NCBI RefSeq assembly: GCF_003725415.1
Contig: NZ_RJQC01000001.1
Location: 546,419-610,418, forward strand
Origin: Absicoccus porci
Lineage (GTDB): Bacteria; Bacillota_I; Bacilli_A; Erysipelotrichales; Erysipelotrichaceae
Direction: 5' to 3'
DNA length: 64,000 nucleotides
Shown: positions 8,159-17,537 of the stretch, one piece after another
Layout: each line of letters opens with the position of its first letter
Position numbering within the stretch: the first letter of the stretch is position 1
The notes under the pieces: generated by a model
Seen by the model: only the letters and a program-made list of their open reading frames with translations
Told to the model about the DNA's origin: nothing
Databases searched by the model: none
Made by a program: the position numbers and the translations under genes

Positions 8159-9361
8159 ATGCGAAAATGGGTCTTGAATGCATTAATTGCAGTAAAACTA
8201 CATGGAGAATATTCCAATTTATATTTGCGTAAACATTTGAAAACGTGTAATCCCAAGGATCGAAATCTGGCCACACGTATATTCTATGGTACGATCCAAA
8301 ACTGGTCCTATTGTGAATCTTGCTGGCGCACGTATGCCAAAGGCAAGGTCAATGACAAGATTGCGGTTTTATTGACAATGAGTACGTATCAATTATTGTT
8401 TTTGGATAAAGTACCAGCTTATGCCATTATCAATGATGCTGTCAATTTAGCTGGTGGTATCCAACCACGATCCAAAGGATTTGTGAATGCCATTTTGCAT
8501 AAAGTCAAACCATTGGAAGATGAAAAAGATCCGATTGCTTTTCAAACATCTTGTCCGTCATGGATCGTAAAAATGTGGACCAAACAATATGGAAAAGAGA
8601 AAGCCAAAACCATTGCTCAATCGTCTTGTCAGATCTTACCGGTTACGATTCGATACAATCCTTTGCGCATCGATGAAGAAACGTTATGGCAAAATGAGAA
8701 TATCAAAAAGCCAGATATTTACATAGGTCATGATATTGCTTCAGATCCATTGTATACATCTGGAAAAATTAGCGTCCAGGATCGTGGTTCTTTTGCCATT
8801 GCCCAATTTATGGATGTACAAGCAAGCGATGTCGTATTGGATTGTTGTAGTGCGCCGGGAACCAAAGCCATGGCCATGGCTGAAATGATGAAGGACGAAG
8901 GACGGATCGATTGTATCGATATCCATGCGCATCGGGTACAATTGATCCAACAAGATGCCAAACGATTGGACTTATCTTGTATTCATGCCCAAGTAGGCGA
9001 TGCGACAAAATTAGATGGTTTAGGCTTGTATACAAAGATCTTATGTGATGTTCCTTGTAGCGGATATGGGGTATTGGCTCGGAAGCCCGATATCAAATTA
9101 CATATGCAACCGAGTGATATGGATACACTAATTCCGTTGCAGGCCCAAATCCTAGATTGTGCAAGTTCTCATGTCACAAAGGGTGGTATTTTAGTTTATT
9201 CAACTTGTACATTAAACAAGAAAGAAAACGAGAAACAAGTTGAGAATTTCTTGCGTTCTCATTCGGAATTTACGTTATTATCTCAAAAAACAATCTTTCC
9301 AGATTCCGTGCATGATGGATTTTTTATGGCAAAGATGCAAAAACTAGAGAATTTGGTATAA
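8159..9361 (+). CDS. rsmB: 16S rRNA m5C967 methyltransferase
   Basis: Methylates C967 of 16S rRNA using SAM. The N-terminal ~130 residues match the NusB-like RNA-binding domain; the Rossmann domain carries DCCSAPGTKAM near residue 228, PCSGYG near 300 and the YSTCTL motif near 350. The two cysteines of PCSG and STCT are the release and catalytic residues of RNA m5C methyltransferases. At 400 residues it is slightly short for the family. The start is 1 nt after the priA stop, and its SD GGAGG lies inside the end of priA. Confidence 0.92.
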   Translation: MRKWVLNALIAVKLHGEYSNLYLRKHLKTCNPKDRNLATRIFYGTIQNWSYCESCWRTYAKGKVNDKIAVLLTMSTYQLLFLDKVPAYAIINDAVNLAGGIQPRSKGFVNAILHKVKPLEDEKDPIAFQTSCPSWIVKMWTKQYGKEKAKTIAQSSCQILPVTIRYNPLRIDEETLWQNENIKKPDIYIGHDIASDPLYTSGKISVQDRGSFAIAQFMDVQASDVVLDCCSAPGTKAMAMAEMMKDEGRIDCIDIHAHRVQLIQQDAKRLDLSCIHAQVGDATKLDGLGLYTKILCDVPCSGYGVLARKPDIKLHMQPSDMDTLIPLQAQILDCASSHVTKGGILVYSTCTLNKKENEKQVENFLRSHSEFTLLSQKTIFPDSVHDGFFMAKMQKLENLV

Positions 9362-9387
9362 TATGAAAATGTACCAAAGGAGGCAGT

Positions 9388-10434
9388 ATGCAAAGCTTAT
9401 ACGACTTGAATTATGAACAAATGGGCGATTTTGCCCAGTCCATGAGATGGAAGCGATTTCGAGGCCACCAGATCTTTCAGTGGTTGTATCGCGAAAGAGT
9501 GACCGATGTGGATGCGATGACGAATTTGTCAAAAGAAACTCGATCCATCTTAAAGGAACGATTTGTGATTGATCCCTTAAAATTGGTAAAAAAACAAGTC
9601 TCACATGATGGCACGACCAAATTTTTATTTCAAACCGAAGATGGTTCCTTACTTGAATCCGTTATGATGGTTTTTGATTATGGTCGAAGTGTTTGTGTTT
9701 CAAGTCAAGTGGGATGTAATATGGGATGTGCTTTTTGTGCCAGCGGGCTAACCAAAAAGCGACGTGATCTTACGAGTGGGGAAATGGTTGCTCAATTCTT
9801 GAATATTCAACGAGAATTGGATAAAGAAGATCAACGATTAAGTCATATTGTCGTGATGGGAACGGGAGAGCCGTTTGATAATTATGAGAATGTGATGAAT
9901 TTTCTAGCCACTGTGAATCATGATCGTGGTTTAGGTATTGGATCTCGTCATATCACCATTTCGACGTGTGGTGTTGTTCCTCGTATTTATGAGTTTGCGG
10001 ATGAACATACCCAATATAATTTAGCTGTTAGTTTGCATGCCCCCAATGATGAATTGCGATCTCGATTAATGCCAATCAATAAAGCGTATCCATTGTCGGA
10101 ATTGATGAAAGCCATTCGTTATTATGGTCAAGAAAATAATCGTCGTTTGACGTTTGAATATATTTTATTAAAAGGTATCAATGATCAGCCACAACATGCC
10201 AGACAATTAGCGAAATTGCTTCATGGCTTGAATGCGTATGTGAATTTGATTCCTTATAATTCAGTGGATGAAAAACAATTCAAAAGTGTGACCAGAGAAG
10301 CAGCCATGGTCTTTTATGATCTTTTGATGAAAAATCATGTTCGTTGTACGATCCGGAAAGAACATGGACAGGATATTGATGCGGCCTGTGGACAATTACG
10401 TATCAACGAAATCAAGAAAGGATTGGGCCAATGA
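9388..10434 (+). CDS. rlmN: Dual-specificity 23S rRNA/tRNA adenine C2 methyltransferase
   Basis: A radical SAM enzyme that makes m2A2503 in 23S rRNA and m2A37 in some tRNAs. The 348-residue protein has the radical SAM cluster CNMGCAFC (C110, C114, C117) and the C-terminal cysteine of DAACGQLR (about C334) that takes part in the ping-pong mechanism. SD AAAGGAGG is well placed. The end overlaps prpC by 4 nt (ATGA). The order rsmB-rlmN-prpC-prkC is the classical Bacillota arrangement. Confidence 0.95.
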   Translation: MQSLYDLNYEQMGDFAQSMRWKRFRGHQIFQWLYRERVTDVDAMTNLSKETRSILKERFVIDPLKLVKKQVSHDGTTKFLFQTEDGSLLESVMMVFDYGRSVCVSSQVGCNMGCAFCASGLTKKRRDLTSGEMVAQFLNIQRELDKEDQRLSHIVVMGTGEPFDNYENVMNFLATVNHDRGLGIGSRHITISTCGVVPRIYEFADEHTQYNLAVSLHAPNDELRSRLMPINKAYPLSELMKAIRYYGQENNRRLTFEYILLKGINDQPQHARQLAKLLHGLNAYVNLIPYNSVDEKQFKSVTREAAMVFYDLLMKNHVRCTIRKEHGQDIDAACGQLRINEIKKGLGQ

Positions 10435-11168
10435 AAGCATTTGGAAGTACAGACATAGGCAATGTACGTCAGGAAAATGAAGATGATTTCTGTTACCTAG
10501 AAAATGATCGTGGTGACTGTATTGCGATTGTTTGCGATGGCATTGGTGGCAGTGCAGCCGGTGAAGTGGCCAGTCATATTGCGGTACATACCATCAAAGA
10601 TGCTTTTATCCAGTCACCTGTATTGGACCATGATTATGAAGTGGATGAATGGATCCAAACAACTTTAAATAAGGCAAATGATGCGATTTATTATAAAGCG
10701 CAACATAATAAAAGCGAACGAGGCATGGGAACGACCTGTGTTGGTTTTTTGATGACAAAGAAATCGGCTTATATTTTCAATGTTGGTGATTCACGTGTAT
10801 ATGCCGATTATGCAGAAGGACTGATTCAAATGTCGGAAGACCACAATGTGGTTAGTCGTTTACTGCGTAAAGGCGAAATCACCAAAGAAGAAGCGCGTTG
10901 GCATAAACAAAGAAATACGTTAACGAATGCGTTAGGGGTTTGGCATGTGTTTCAAATCGATTTACACAAGATTGAAAATACATTCCAATATATTTTATTA
11001 TCGAGTGATGGTTTACATGGATATGTCTCCCATAATGATATCCAAAAGATTGTTGAAGATCCACAAATGAGTCTGGAAGAAAAAACCAAGGAACTTATTT
11101 CAAAGGCAAATCGTGCGGGTGGATATGATAATTGTACCGTCGTGATCGTTGAGAATGATAGGTTATAA
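10431..11168 (+). CDS. prpC: PP2C-type Ser/Thr phosphatase partner of PrkC
   Basis: A metal-dependent protein phosphatase that removes phosphates placed by PrkC. The 245 residues contain the PP2C metal ligands in order: DIGNVRQENED at the N-terminus, CDGIGG, VGDSRVY, SSDGL and DNCT. It is cytoplasmic and soluble. It overlaps rlmN by 4 nt and ends 2 nt before prkC, so kinase and phosphatase are made together. Confidence 0.94.
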   Translation: MKAFGSTDIGNVRQENEDDFCYLENDRGDCIAIVCDGIGGSAAGEVASHIAVHTIKDAFIQSPVLDHDYEVDEWIQTTLNKANDAIYYKAQHNKSERGMGTTCVGFLMTKKSAYIFNVGDSRVYADYAEGLIQMSEDHNVVSRLLRKGEITKEEARWHKQRNTLTNALGVWHVFQIDLHKIENTFQYILLSSDGLHGYVSHNDIQKIVEDPQMSLEEKTKELISKANRAGGYDNCTVVIVENDRL

Positions 11169-11170
11169 CT

Positions 11171-12832
11171 ATGCCGTTAGCTGTACAAGAAGTCGCCAAT
11201 CGATATGAGATCATTTCGCTGATCGGTCAGGGGGGAATGGCCGATGTCTATAAAGCGAAAGATATCATTTTAAATCGAATTGTTGCCATAAAAATATTAC
11301 GTGAAAAATTAAGTCACGATGCCATGACATTGGTTCGCTTCCAGCGAGAAGCCAGTGCAGCAAGTCGTCTATCCCATCCTAATGTTGTTGATATCTATGA
11401 TGTAGGTGAGTCCGATGGCATGCATTATATTGTCATGGAATTTATTCGCGGACGTACACTAAAACAATTGATCCAACAGCGTGGTGCATTGAGTGTCAGT
11501 GAATCCATTCAAATCATGACCCAGCTTACCAGTGCTATTGATCATGCGCATAAACACAATATCATTCATCGCGATATCAAACCGCAAAATGTTCTAGTCA
11601 AAGACGATGGAACGGTCAAGATTACTGATTTTGGTATTGCGATTGCGAATGATGCTGTGCAATTGACTTTAAACAATGCGGTGATGGGGTCGGCTCATTA
11701 TTTGGCACCAGAAACTGCACAGGGAAAAGAGCCAACCGCGCAAGTGGATATTTATTCATTGGGCATTGTATTCTATGAATTGTTGACTGGTGATGTTCCT
11801 TTTCATGGAAAGACACCAACGGAAATTGCCGTCAAGCATTTACGGCAACCCATACCGTATGTGCGCGATTTTAATCCAGCGATTCCACAAGCGGTAGAAA
11901 ATATTATTTTAAAAGCGACCGCAAAAGATCCAAAAGATCGGTATTCATCAGCTTATGCGATGTTAGAAGATCTTCAGAACTGTATGAATTGGGAAATGCG
12001 GAATGTAGAACGAATCAGTTTTACCACACCAAATATTGCGAAAGTGGATGTCAATGATGGGCATGTAGAAGTTGAATATTCGGATGAGCCCATCGAAACG
12101 GAAGAAAAACGGAAATTTCCATGGTTTACGTGGATCATTCGTACGATCGTTATTCTTATTGTTTGTTTGATCCTGTTATTAGGTTTGGTTGCTGGTCATG
12201 TGATTCAGGTGGATGGTTTATTGGGTTACCAAACCATTCCGAATGTTGTGAATCTATCGACTTCTCAAGCAAAAAAGAAATTAAAAGCAAAAAACTTTAC
12301 CCATATTACGATCAAAAAGGTATTGAGTGATTCCGTAGACAAGGGTAAGGTGATTTCCTGCAACTATGATGCTGGACAATCGGTTTATCATGGAAATACC
12401 ATTGTTTTAAAAGTATCCAAAGGACCGGGGTATCTGGTCGAAGATTTTACTGGACAAACGTTAGAAGAAGCTGAATATACATTGGATAAAGAGGGTGTAA
12501 AACTTAATATTGAAGTGAAATATAAAAATGCTGCCGATACCAATCCAGGTGTGATCTTGTCGCAAAAGAAATTAAAAGCCGGTACCCGAATTGATCCAAA
12601 TGCAAATGAAACCATTCAGTTTGTAGTGAGTCAAAATCCAACGATCGTGATTCCTGAATCTTTAATTGGTATGGATGTGAATGAAGCCAAAGAATCTTTG
12701 AATGATCAAGGCATTGCGGTGGTATTATCAGGTAGTGGGGATACCGGTGTTGTTGTGAATGTGAGTCCAAGTGTCGGATCAACATATACACAGGAAGGAT
12801 CAGACAGTGTCGTTACACTGTATTATCAATAG
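11171..12832 (+). CDS. prkC: PASTA-domain Ser/Thr protein kinase
   Basis: A membrane kinase that senses muropeptides or lipid II and phosphorylates cell-envelope and growth regulators. The cytoplasmic kinase domain has the glycine loop GQGGMADV, the VAIK lysine, HRDIKPQN and DFG. One transmembrane helix lies at about 320-342 (WIIRTIVILIVCLILLLG). Three extracellular PASTA repeats follow (about 350-415, 416-487 and 488-553), e.g. IPNVVNLSTSQAKKKL. The SD is weak, so expression probably depends on coupling to prpC, 2 nt upstream. Length (553) is typical of three-PASTA kinases. Confidence 0.95.
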   Translation: MPLAVQEVANRYEIISLIGQGGMADVYKAKDIILNRIVAIKILREKLSHDAMTLVRFQREASAASRLSHPNVVDIYDVGESDGMHYIVMEFIRGRTLKQLIQQRGALSVSESIQIMTQLTSAIDHAHKHNIIHRDIKPQNVLVKDDGTVKITDFGIAIANDAVQLTLNNAVMGSAHYLAPETAQGKEPTAQVDIYSLGIVFYELLTGDVPFHGKTPTEIAVKHLRQPIPYVRDFNPAIPQAVENIILKATAKDPKDRYSSAYAMLEDLQNCMNWEMRNVERISFTTPNIAKVDVNDGHVEVEYSDEPIETEEKRKFPWFTWIIRTIVILIVCLILLLGLVAGHVIQVDGLLGYQTIPNVVNLSTSQAKKKLKAKNFTHITIKKVLSDSVDKGKVISCNYDAGQSVYHGNTIVLKVSKGPGYLVEDFTGQTLEEAEYTLDKEGVKLNIEVKYKNAADTNPGVILSQKKLKAGTRIDPNANETIQFVVSQNPTIVIPESLIGMDVNEAKESLNDQGIAVVLSGSGDTGVVVNVSPSVGSTYTQEGSDSVVTLYYQ

Positions 12833-12833
12833 T

Positions 12834-13685
12834 ATGCAAGGTAGAATTATAAAGATTATTTCGAATCAATATACAATTGAATACGATAAGCAATTTGTGG
12901 TAGCTTGGCCACGAGGAAAAATGCGAAAAGGCCAAGCGCCAGTTGTTGGCGATTGGGTTGAATTTTCAGCCATTGATGATCGCTATGTGATTGAAAAGAT
13001 ACTGCCTAGAAGCAATCGTTTATTACGACCAGCCATTGCGAATGTTGACCAAGCACTAATCGTGACTAGTATGAAAGATCCCGATTATGCTTGCCATTTA
13101 TTGAATCGATTGATTTTTTTGGTGAGCTTATCCCATGTGGAACCCGTTATTTGCATTACCAAAGCCGATCTCGTTGATATGGCCAAGTATCAAGCGGAGA
13201 TGGCATGGTATGAAAAAGCCGGATATACCATTGTTTATACATATCCTGGCAGTGATGATAAGGATTTAAAAAAGGTTTTAAAAGACAAAATCAGTGTTTT
13301 ATGTGGTCAGTCAGGAGCTGGGAAAAGTTCTTTGTTGAATCGTTTAGATCCTTCATTTTCTTTGCAGACCCAAGAAATTTCCAAGGCATTGGGAAGAGGA
13401 AAACATACTACTCGATATTGTCAGCTTCATCAAGTGGCAAGTGGATGGGTAGCGGATACACCAGGATTTTCAAGCTTAGATTTTTCGCGTATTGATACAT
13501 CACATTTGGATACACAAATCAAGGATTTTCAACCTTATTTAGGTCATTGTCGTTTTTCAGATTGTATCCACGATAATGAGCCAGATTGTGCGATAAAGGA
13601 AGCATTAGAAAAAGGGTTGATTAATCCAAGTATATATGAAGATTATATTCAGATAAAAAGAGAGGAAAAACAGTATGGAAAATAG
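12834..13685 (+). CDS. rsgA: Ribosome small subunit maturation GTPase
   Basis: A circularly permuted GTPase that checks late 30S assembly. The N-terminal OB fold contains GDWVEF; the GTPase motifs appear in permuted order: G4 TKAD near residue 104, G1 GQSGAGKSS near 158 and G3 DTPGF near 208. A C-terminal zinc finger has C, C, H and C ligands in CRFSDCIHDNEPDC. I start it at the ATG 1 nt after the prkC stop (MQGRIIKI); an in-frame upstream extension exists but would overlap prkC and lacks family similarity. The end overlaps rpe by 11 nt. Confidence 0.94.
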   Translation: MQGRIIKIISNQYTIEYDKQFVVAWPRGKMRKGQAPVVGDWVEFSAIDDRYVIEKILPRSNRLLRPAIANVDQALIVTSMKDPDYACHLLNRLIFLVSLSHVEPVICITKADLVDMAKYQAEMAWYEKAGYTIVYTYPGSDDKDLKKVLKDKISVLCGQSGAGKSSLLNRLDPSFSLQTQEISKALGRGKHTTRYCQLHQVASGWVADTPGFSSLDFSRIDTSHLDTQIKDFQPYLGHCRFSDCIHDNEPDCAIKEALEKGLINPSIYEDYIQIKREEKQYGK

Positions 13686-14337
13686 TCGTATTATTTCACC
13701 ATCGGTATTATCGATGGATTATTCAAAAATGCCAGAACAAGTGGCTCAACTGAATGCTTCGCCCGCAAAATGGTTACATTTTGATGTTATGGATGGACAT
13801 TTTGTACCTAATCTTACATTTGGACCGGATATTTTAAAAGGTTTCTGTAAGCTCAGTGATTTAGTTATGGATGTGCATTTGATGGTTTCGGATCCTGCTA
13901 AGTATGCACCCATCTTTATTGATGCCGGAGCGAATATGGTGACATTCCATGTGGAAGCTTTAGATAATGATATGGAAAAAGTTCAATCTTTACTGGATGA
14001 AATTCATAAATTGGGTGCTATGGCTGGTGTGGTCGTAAAACCGAAGACAGATGTCAAAATCATCCAACCGGTTTTATCAAGTTGTGATATGGTGTTGATC
14101 ATGACGGTTGAGCCAGGATTTGGTGGTCAATCCTTCATGGAAGATATGATGCCAAAAGTAAAATGGTTAGTGAATCAAAGAGAGGCAAAGCAACTTTCGT
14201 ATCGCATTGAAGTCGATGGAGGAATCAATGGTACGACTTATAAGACGGCTGTCGATTCCGGTGCCGATACTTTGGTTGCAGGCAGTTTTGTATTTAAAGG
14301 AAATATTATTGAAAATGTGAAGGCGTTGTTGAAATGA
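13675..14337 (+). CDS. rpe: Ribulose-phosphate 3-epimerase
   Basis: Interconverts ribulose-5-phosphate and xylulose-5-phosphate in the pentose phosphate pathway. The 220-residue TIM barrel shows SVLSMDYSKM at the N-terminus, the metal/active-site segment HFDVMDGHFVPN, MTVEPGFGGQ and the VDGGING phosphate loop. SD AGAGGA lies in the end of rsgA. Length is normal. It is coupled to thiN by a 4-nt overlap. Confidence 0.95.
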   Translation: MENSRIISPSVLSMDYSKMPEQVAQLNASPAKWLHFDVMDGHFVPNLTFGPDILKGFCKLSDLVMDVHLMVSDPAKYAPIFIDAGANMVTFHVEALDNDMEKVQSLLDEIHKLGAMAGVVVKPKTDVKIIQPVLSSCDMVLIMTVEPGFGGQSFMEDMMPKVKWLVNQREAKQLSYRIEVDGGINGTTYKTAVDSGADTLVAGSFVFKGNIIENVKALLK

Positions 14338-14939
14338 AAACAGCGCTTTTAATTACACCAAAATCCCAAATTGTACCAGCTATGGAAAATGTAGATTACA
14401 TAGGTGTGGATGCGGGTGCTTTATTGATTGAAGAAGCTGGCTATCCTTGTCTTTTAGCAATTGGCGATTTTGATTCCATGGATGCAGACGCATTACAAGC
14501 ATTAAAAGAGCGTATGGAAGTCATTCAGCATCCTGTTAAAAAGAATGAGACCGATAGCGAATTAGCTATTCGTTTATGTAAAGAAAGAGGCTATACGTCC
14601 ATTATTTTATGGGGTGGACTTTCCAATCGTTTGGATCATACGCTTTTGAATATTCAGTTGTTGAAGCATAACCCAGATCTAGTGGTACTGCAAGATGAAA
14701 AACAAAAAGTATCCATTCTACAAAAAGGGGAACATATTCTAAAGAATGCGTATCGACATATTTCTTTTTTTCCTTTGGAAGAATCAATCTTAACTTTAGA
14801 AGGTTTGTTATATCCATTGGATCATCGTTTAATAGAGGTTAGTGATTTATATTTGACATCCAATTCATTTGTCGAAAAAGAGGCACATGTTTTGGTGGAA
14901 AAAGGAAGCTTGCTTTGTGTAGAATCCAATTATCAATAG
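14334..14939 (+). CDS. thiN: Thiamine pyrophosphokinase
   Basis: Converts thiamine and ATP to thiamine diphosphate. The 201 residues hold the family motifs GDFDSM, the ETDSELA segment and GGLSNRLDHTL. The position after rsgA-rpe is the standard Bacillota context. Thiamine diphosphate is the cofactor of acetolactate synthase (ilvB), also in this window, though the two loci are far apart. The start overlaps rpe by 4 nt. Confidence 0.92.
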   Translation: MKTALLITPKSQIVPAMENVDYIGVDAGALLIEEAGYPCLLAIGDFDSMDADALQALKERMEVIQHPVKKNETDSELAIRLCKERGYTSIILWGGLSNRLDHTLLNIQLLKHNPDLVVLQDEKQKVSILQKGEHILKNAYRHISFFPLEESILTLEGLLYPLDHRLIEVSDLYLTSNSFVEKEAHVLVEKGSLLCVESNYQ

Positions 14940-14952
14940 AGAAGGAATGTAT

Positions 14953-16176
14953 ATGAAAGAATTTGGTTATGGCTTGATCTATCTTTTATGTGGTATTTTT
15001 ATGATTGGTTGGCCATTACGTTTATTACGAATGATGGATACATGTTTGGCATTTATCTTTTTTGTGAATGGAACAAGAAAGCTGTTAAAACCAGGGAAGA
15101 ATCATAAAGTAATGGATATTGGATTTGGTTTGTTATCGATTGGTTTTGCGGTTTTTATTTTTAATGACCAACACTTTTCAAATGAAATCATTCGTATGGG
15201 TACAGCTGTTTATATGTTGATGTATTGTGTGAGTTGTTTGGTTCAATATTTAATTGATTTAGATACCAAAGAAGGGCATGCTTTGATCGATTTAGGAAAT
15301 GGGGTCTTCTCTCTATTCATTGGCTTCTATCTTATCATTCATCCGCATTTTGATGTGAATGTGTTGATTATTCTATATGGTATCTATTGTATGGGATTGG
15401 CAGGTCGTTCTTTTTTAGATGGTTGGACAGGAATTAAAAAGGATTATCATTGGCAACGAAAACATTACCTTATGTTGCCGGCAATCGTTTTAGCTTTTTT
15501 ACCAGGCCAACGTGTGCAGCGTCTACAGAAACAAACGGAAACGGAGTTGATGGATCAAAAAACCAATGAAAAAACATTTTTAAAAGTCATGGTCCAAGTC
15601 GGTCCACAAGGGTTGCAGAAAGTAGGACATATTGCGTTTGCTTATAAGGATTGTGTGTATAGTTATGGGAACTATGATGCAGAATCGTCAAAATTGAATG
15701 GTACCATGGGTGATGGCGTCTTCTTTATGCTTCCTTTTGATGCGTATTTGGATCAAATGTTGCATATGGAAAAGAATTCGGTTTTTGAATATGGAATTTC
15801 TATCAGTAAAAAACAAGCAAAATGGATTGAACAAGAAATCAAAAAATTAAAGGAACGGTCAAAACGTTGGTTCTGTGCCATTGAAAGAGAAAATGGTTTT
15901 TCACATGCACAGGATTATATGAATGATTATCCGAGTCGGTTGCGTAATGCGACGCAGGTGCAATTTTATAAAATTAGGAAAGGAAAATTCAAAACCTATT
16001 GGGCTTTGGGTGATAATTGTGCACAGTTCACCAATATCGTATTTTCCAAATTGGGATCCGCCATATTGAATAGTCGAGGTGTCGTTTCACCGGGTGCGTA
16101 TTTTGTATGGTTAGAACATGAATTTAAGAAGGCAAAGAGTCCCATTGTTTATCGAAAAATACATATTGCGGCATAA
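14953..16176 (+). CDS. Membrane protein: HdeD/DUF308-like domain fused to a papain-like domain
   Basis: The N-terminal ~175 residues contain about six hydrophobic helices in the short-loop style of HdeD/DUF308 proteins. The C-terminal ~215 residues are soluble and contain GHIAFAYKD (H226) and, much later, GDNCAQFTNIVF (C356). A histidine before a cysteine is the order seen in permuted NlpC/P60 or YiiX/LRAT-like hydrolases, so it may be a membrane-tethered amidase, peptidase or acyltransferase. That is an inference; no substrate is shown. Of two ATGs 6 nt apart, the second has proper spacing from GAAGGA. It is the last gene of the priA run and ends at a bidirectional terminator. Confidence 0.65.
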   Translation: MKEFGYGLIYLLCGIFMIGWPLRLLRMMDTCLAFIFFVNGTRKLLKPGKNHKVMDIGFGLLSIGFAVFIFNDQHFSNEIIRMGTAVYMLMYCVSCLVQYLIDLDTKEGHALIDLGNGVFSLFIGFYLIIHPHFDVNVLIILYGIYCMGLAGRSFLDGWTGIKKDYHWQRKHYLMLPAIVLAFLPGQRVQRLQKQTETELMDQKTNEKTFLKVMVQVGPQGLQKVGHIAFAYKDCVYSYGNYDAESSKLNGTMGDGVFFMLPFDAYLDQMLHMEKNSVFEYGISISKKQAKWIEQEIKKLKERSKRWFCAIERENGFSHAQDYMNDYPSRLRNATQVQFYKIRKGKFKTYWALGDNCAQFTNIVFSKLGSAILNSRGVVSPGAYFVWLEHEFKKAKSPIVYRKIHIAA

Positions 16177-16182
16177 AAAAAA

Positions 16183-16200
16183 GATGGATTTACATCCATC
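16183..16200. terminator. Bidirectional terminator between the priA operon and rpmB
   Basis: A 7-bp stem, GATGGAT with ATCCATC, and a 4-nt loop, flanked by an A-run on the left and a T-run on the right, so it can end transcripts from both strands. Confidence 0.85.
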
Positions 16201-16216
16201 AATTTTTTTGTCCTTA

Positions 16217-16408
16217 TTAAATAGCGCCTTGTTTCTTCAATGTTCTCAATTCACGAGCACTTACGCGAACTGTCTGAGGTTTTCCGTTGACGTTGATTCT
16301 AACCTTCTGCAAATTCACATTCCATTTACGACGAGTAGCACGTAAAGAGTGAGAACGTCTATTTCCTGATAAAGGACCACGTCCAGATACTGCACATCTT
16401 CTTGACAT
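16217..16408 (-). CDS. rpmB: 50S ribosomal protein L28
   Basis: A small basic ribosomal protein of 63 residues, the usual length, with the conserved segments [14 protein letters not shown] and RRKWNVNLQ. The N-terminal [10 protein letters not shown] keeps one cysteine but lacks the full set of zinc ligands of the C+ form. SD AAGGAGG lies 8 nt before the ATG. It is monocistronic, with its own promoter, divergent from mraY. Confidence 0.95.
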   Translation of the reverse strand: MSRRCAVSGRGPLSGNRRSHSLRATRRKWNVNLQKVRINVNGKPQTVRVSARELRTLKKQGAI

Positions 16409-16459
16409 CCTGATTGGCCTCCTTTTTTCATTGAATCTTGCTTACGCAATTGCTTAATA

Positions 16460-16488
16460 ATATTAGCATTGATTTATATGTATTTCAA
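16460..16488 (-). promoter_or_regulatory. rpmB promoter
   Basis: On the minus strand: TTGAAA, 17-nt spacer, TAATAT preceded by TG (extended -10). The short leader holds a GCAATTGC palindrome and then the SD. Confidence 0.7.
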
Positions 16489-16501
16489 GTGGAAATTTAA
16501 T

Positions 16502-16530
16502 TTGTTTGGTTATTCGTATAATGTTATAAT
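16502..16530 (+). promoter_or_regulatory. mraY promoter
   Basis: TTGTTT, 17-nt spacer, TATAAT with extended TG. A second TATAAT lies 8 nt upstream. The mraY SD (GGAG) follows about 13 nt downstream. Confidence 0.65.
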
Positions 16531-16555
16531 AACGGCGTTGATTGGAGAAGTAAAC

Positions 16556-17536
16556 ATGCAGATTTCAATATATACATATATATTTGGTGCGATTCTTTGT
16601 TTAGGTTTGATGCTTTTGATCATGCCGCATCTGATTACCTATCTACATAAAATCAAATTTGGTCAAACAGAAAGAGAAGAGGGATTGGCTTCTCATAAAG
16701 TGAAAAATGGAACACCGACGATGGGTGGTATCGCTTTTATTCTGATACCAACATTGGTTTATTTGGTGTTTGCCTTGTGTCATTTGGTGCCAATTGATAT
16801 GCGGTCGGGCATTATTTTATTGGCTTTTATTGGTTATGGAATCATTGGATTTATTGATGATTATATCATCGTTGTTCAAAAAAATAATGAAGGATTAAAG
16901 CCAAAAGCTAAATTTGCGATGCAAAGTGTTTTAGCGGTTATTTTCTTTTTATTATATATGCGAACCGATGTGGCCATGGATATTTGGATTCCTATCGCAA
17001 ACATCCATATTCCATTAGGTCCTTTCTATTTTGTGATCATTTATTTAATGTTTACAGCCGAAACCAATGCCGTCAATTTAACCGATGGATTGGATGGATT
17101 ATGTGCTGGGCAAATGATCATTGCGTTAGTGCCTTTTGTGATTTTCGCCCAACGTGCAAAAATGGATCATATTGCGTTTTTGATCGTATTGTTGATTGCT
17201 TCCTTATGGGGTTATTTAAAATTCAACAAACATCCTGCGCAGATCTTTATGGGAGATACGGGTTCTTTAGCTTTAGGTGGTTTCTTTGCAGCCGTAGCCA
17301 TGGTGTTAAAACAAGAGATTCTATTGATTTTAATTGGTGGTGTATTCGTTGTTGAAGTTTTGAGTGTTGTGATTCAGGTTACACACTATAAACGAACGCA
17401 TAAACGTATTTTCCGAATGGCACCTTTACATCATCATTTTGAAAAAGGTGGCATGTCGGAAACGCAAGTGGTTCATCGATTTTGGTTCGCTGGTGTTGTT
17501 TTAGCCGTTCTTGGATTCTTCATAGGAGTGATGTAA
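16556..17536 (+). CDS. mraY: Phospho-N-acetylmuramoyl-pentapeptide transferase
   Basis: Makes lipid I from UDP-MurNAc-pentapeptide and undecaprenyl phosphate at the inner face of the membrane. The 326-residue polytopic protein has the catalytic aspartates in IDDYIIVVQKNNEGL and NLTDGLDGL, plus GDTGSLALGG and APLHHHFEKGG. The start is placed at MQISIYTY, with SD GGAG 8 nt upstream; the longer in-frame reading would overlap the promoter. murD follows 1 nt after the stop. murE, murG and ftsW, common neighbours, are not present. Confidence 0.95.
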   Translation: MQISIYTYIFGAILCLGLMLLIMPHLITYLHKIKFGQTEREEGLASHKVKNGTPTMGGIAFILIPTLVYLVFALCHLVPIDMRSGIILLAFIGYGIIGFIDDYIIVVQKNNEGLKPKAKFAMQSVLAVIFFLLYMRTDVAMDIWIPIANIHIPLGPFYFVIIYLMFTAETNAVNLTDGLDGLCAGQMIIALVPFVIFAQRAKMDHIAFLIVLLIASLWGYLKFNKHPAQIFMGDTGSLALGGFFAAVAMVLKQEILLILIGGVFVVEVLSVVIQVTHYKRTHKRIFRMAPLHHHFEKGGMSETQVVHRFWFAGVVLAVLGFFIGVM

Positions 17537-17537
17537 G

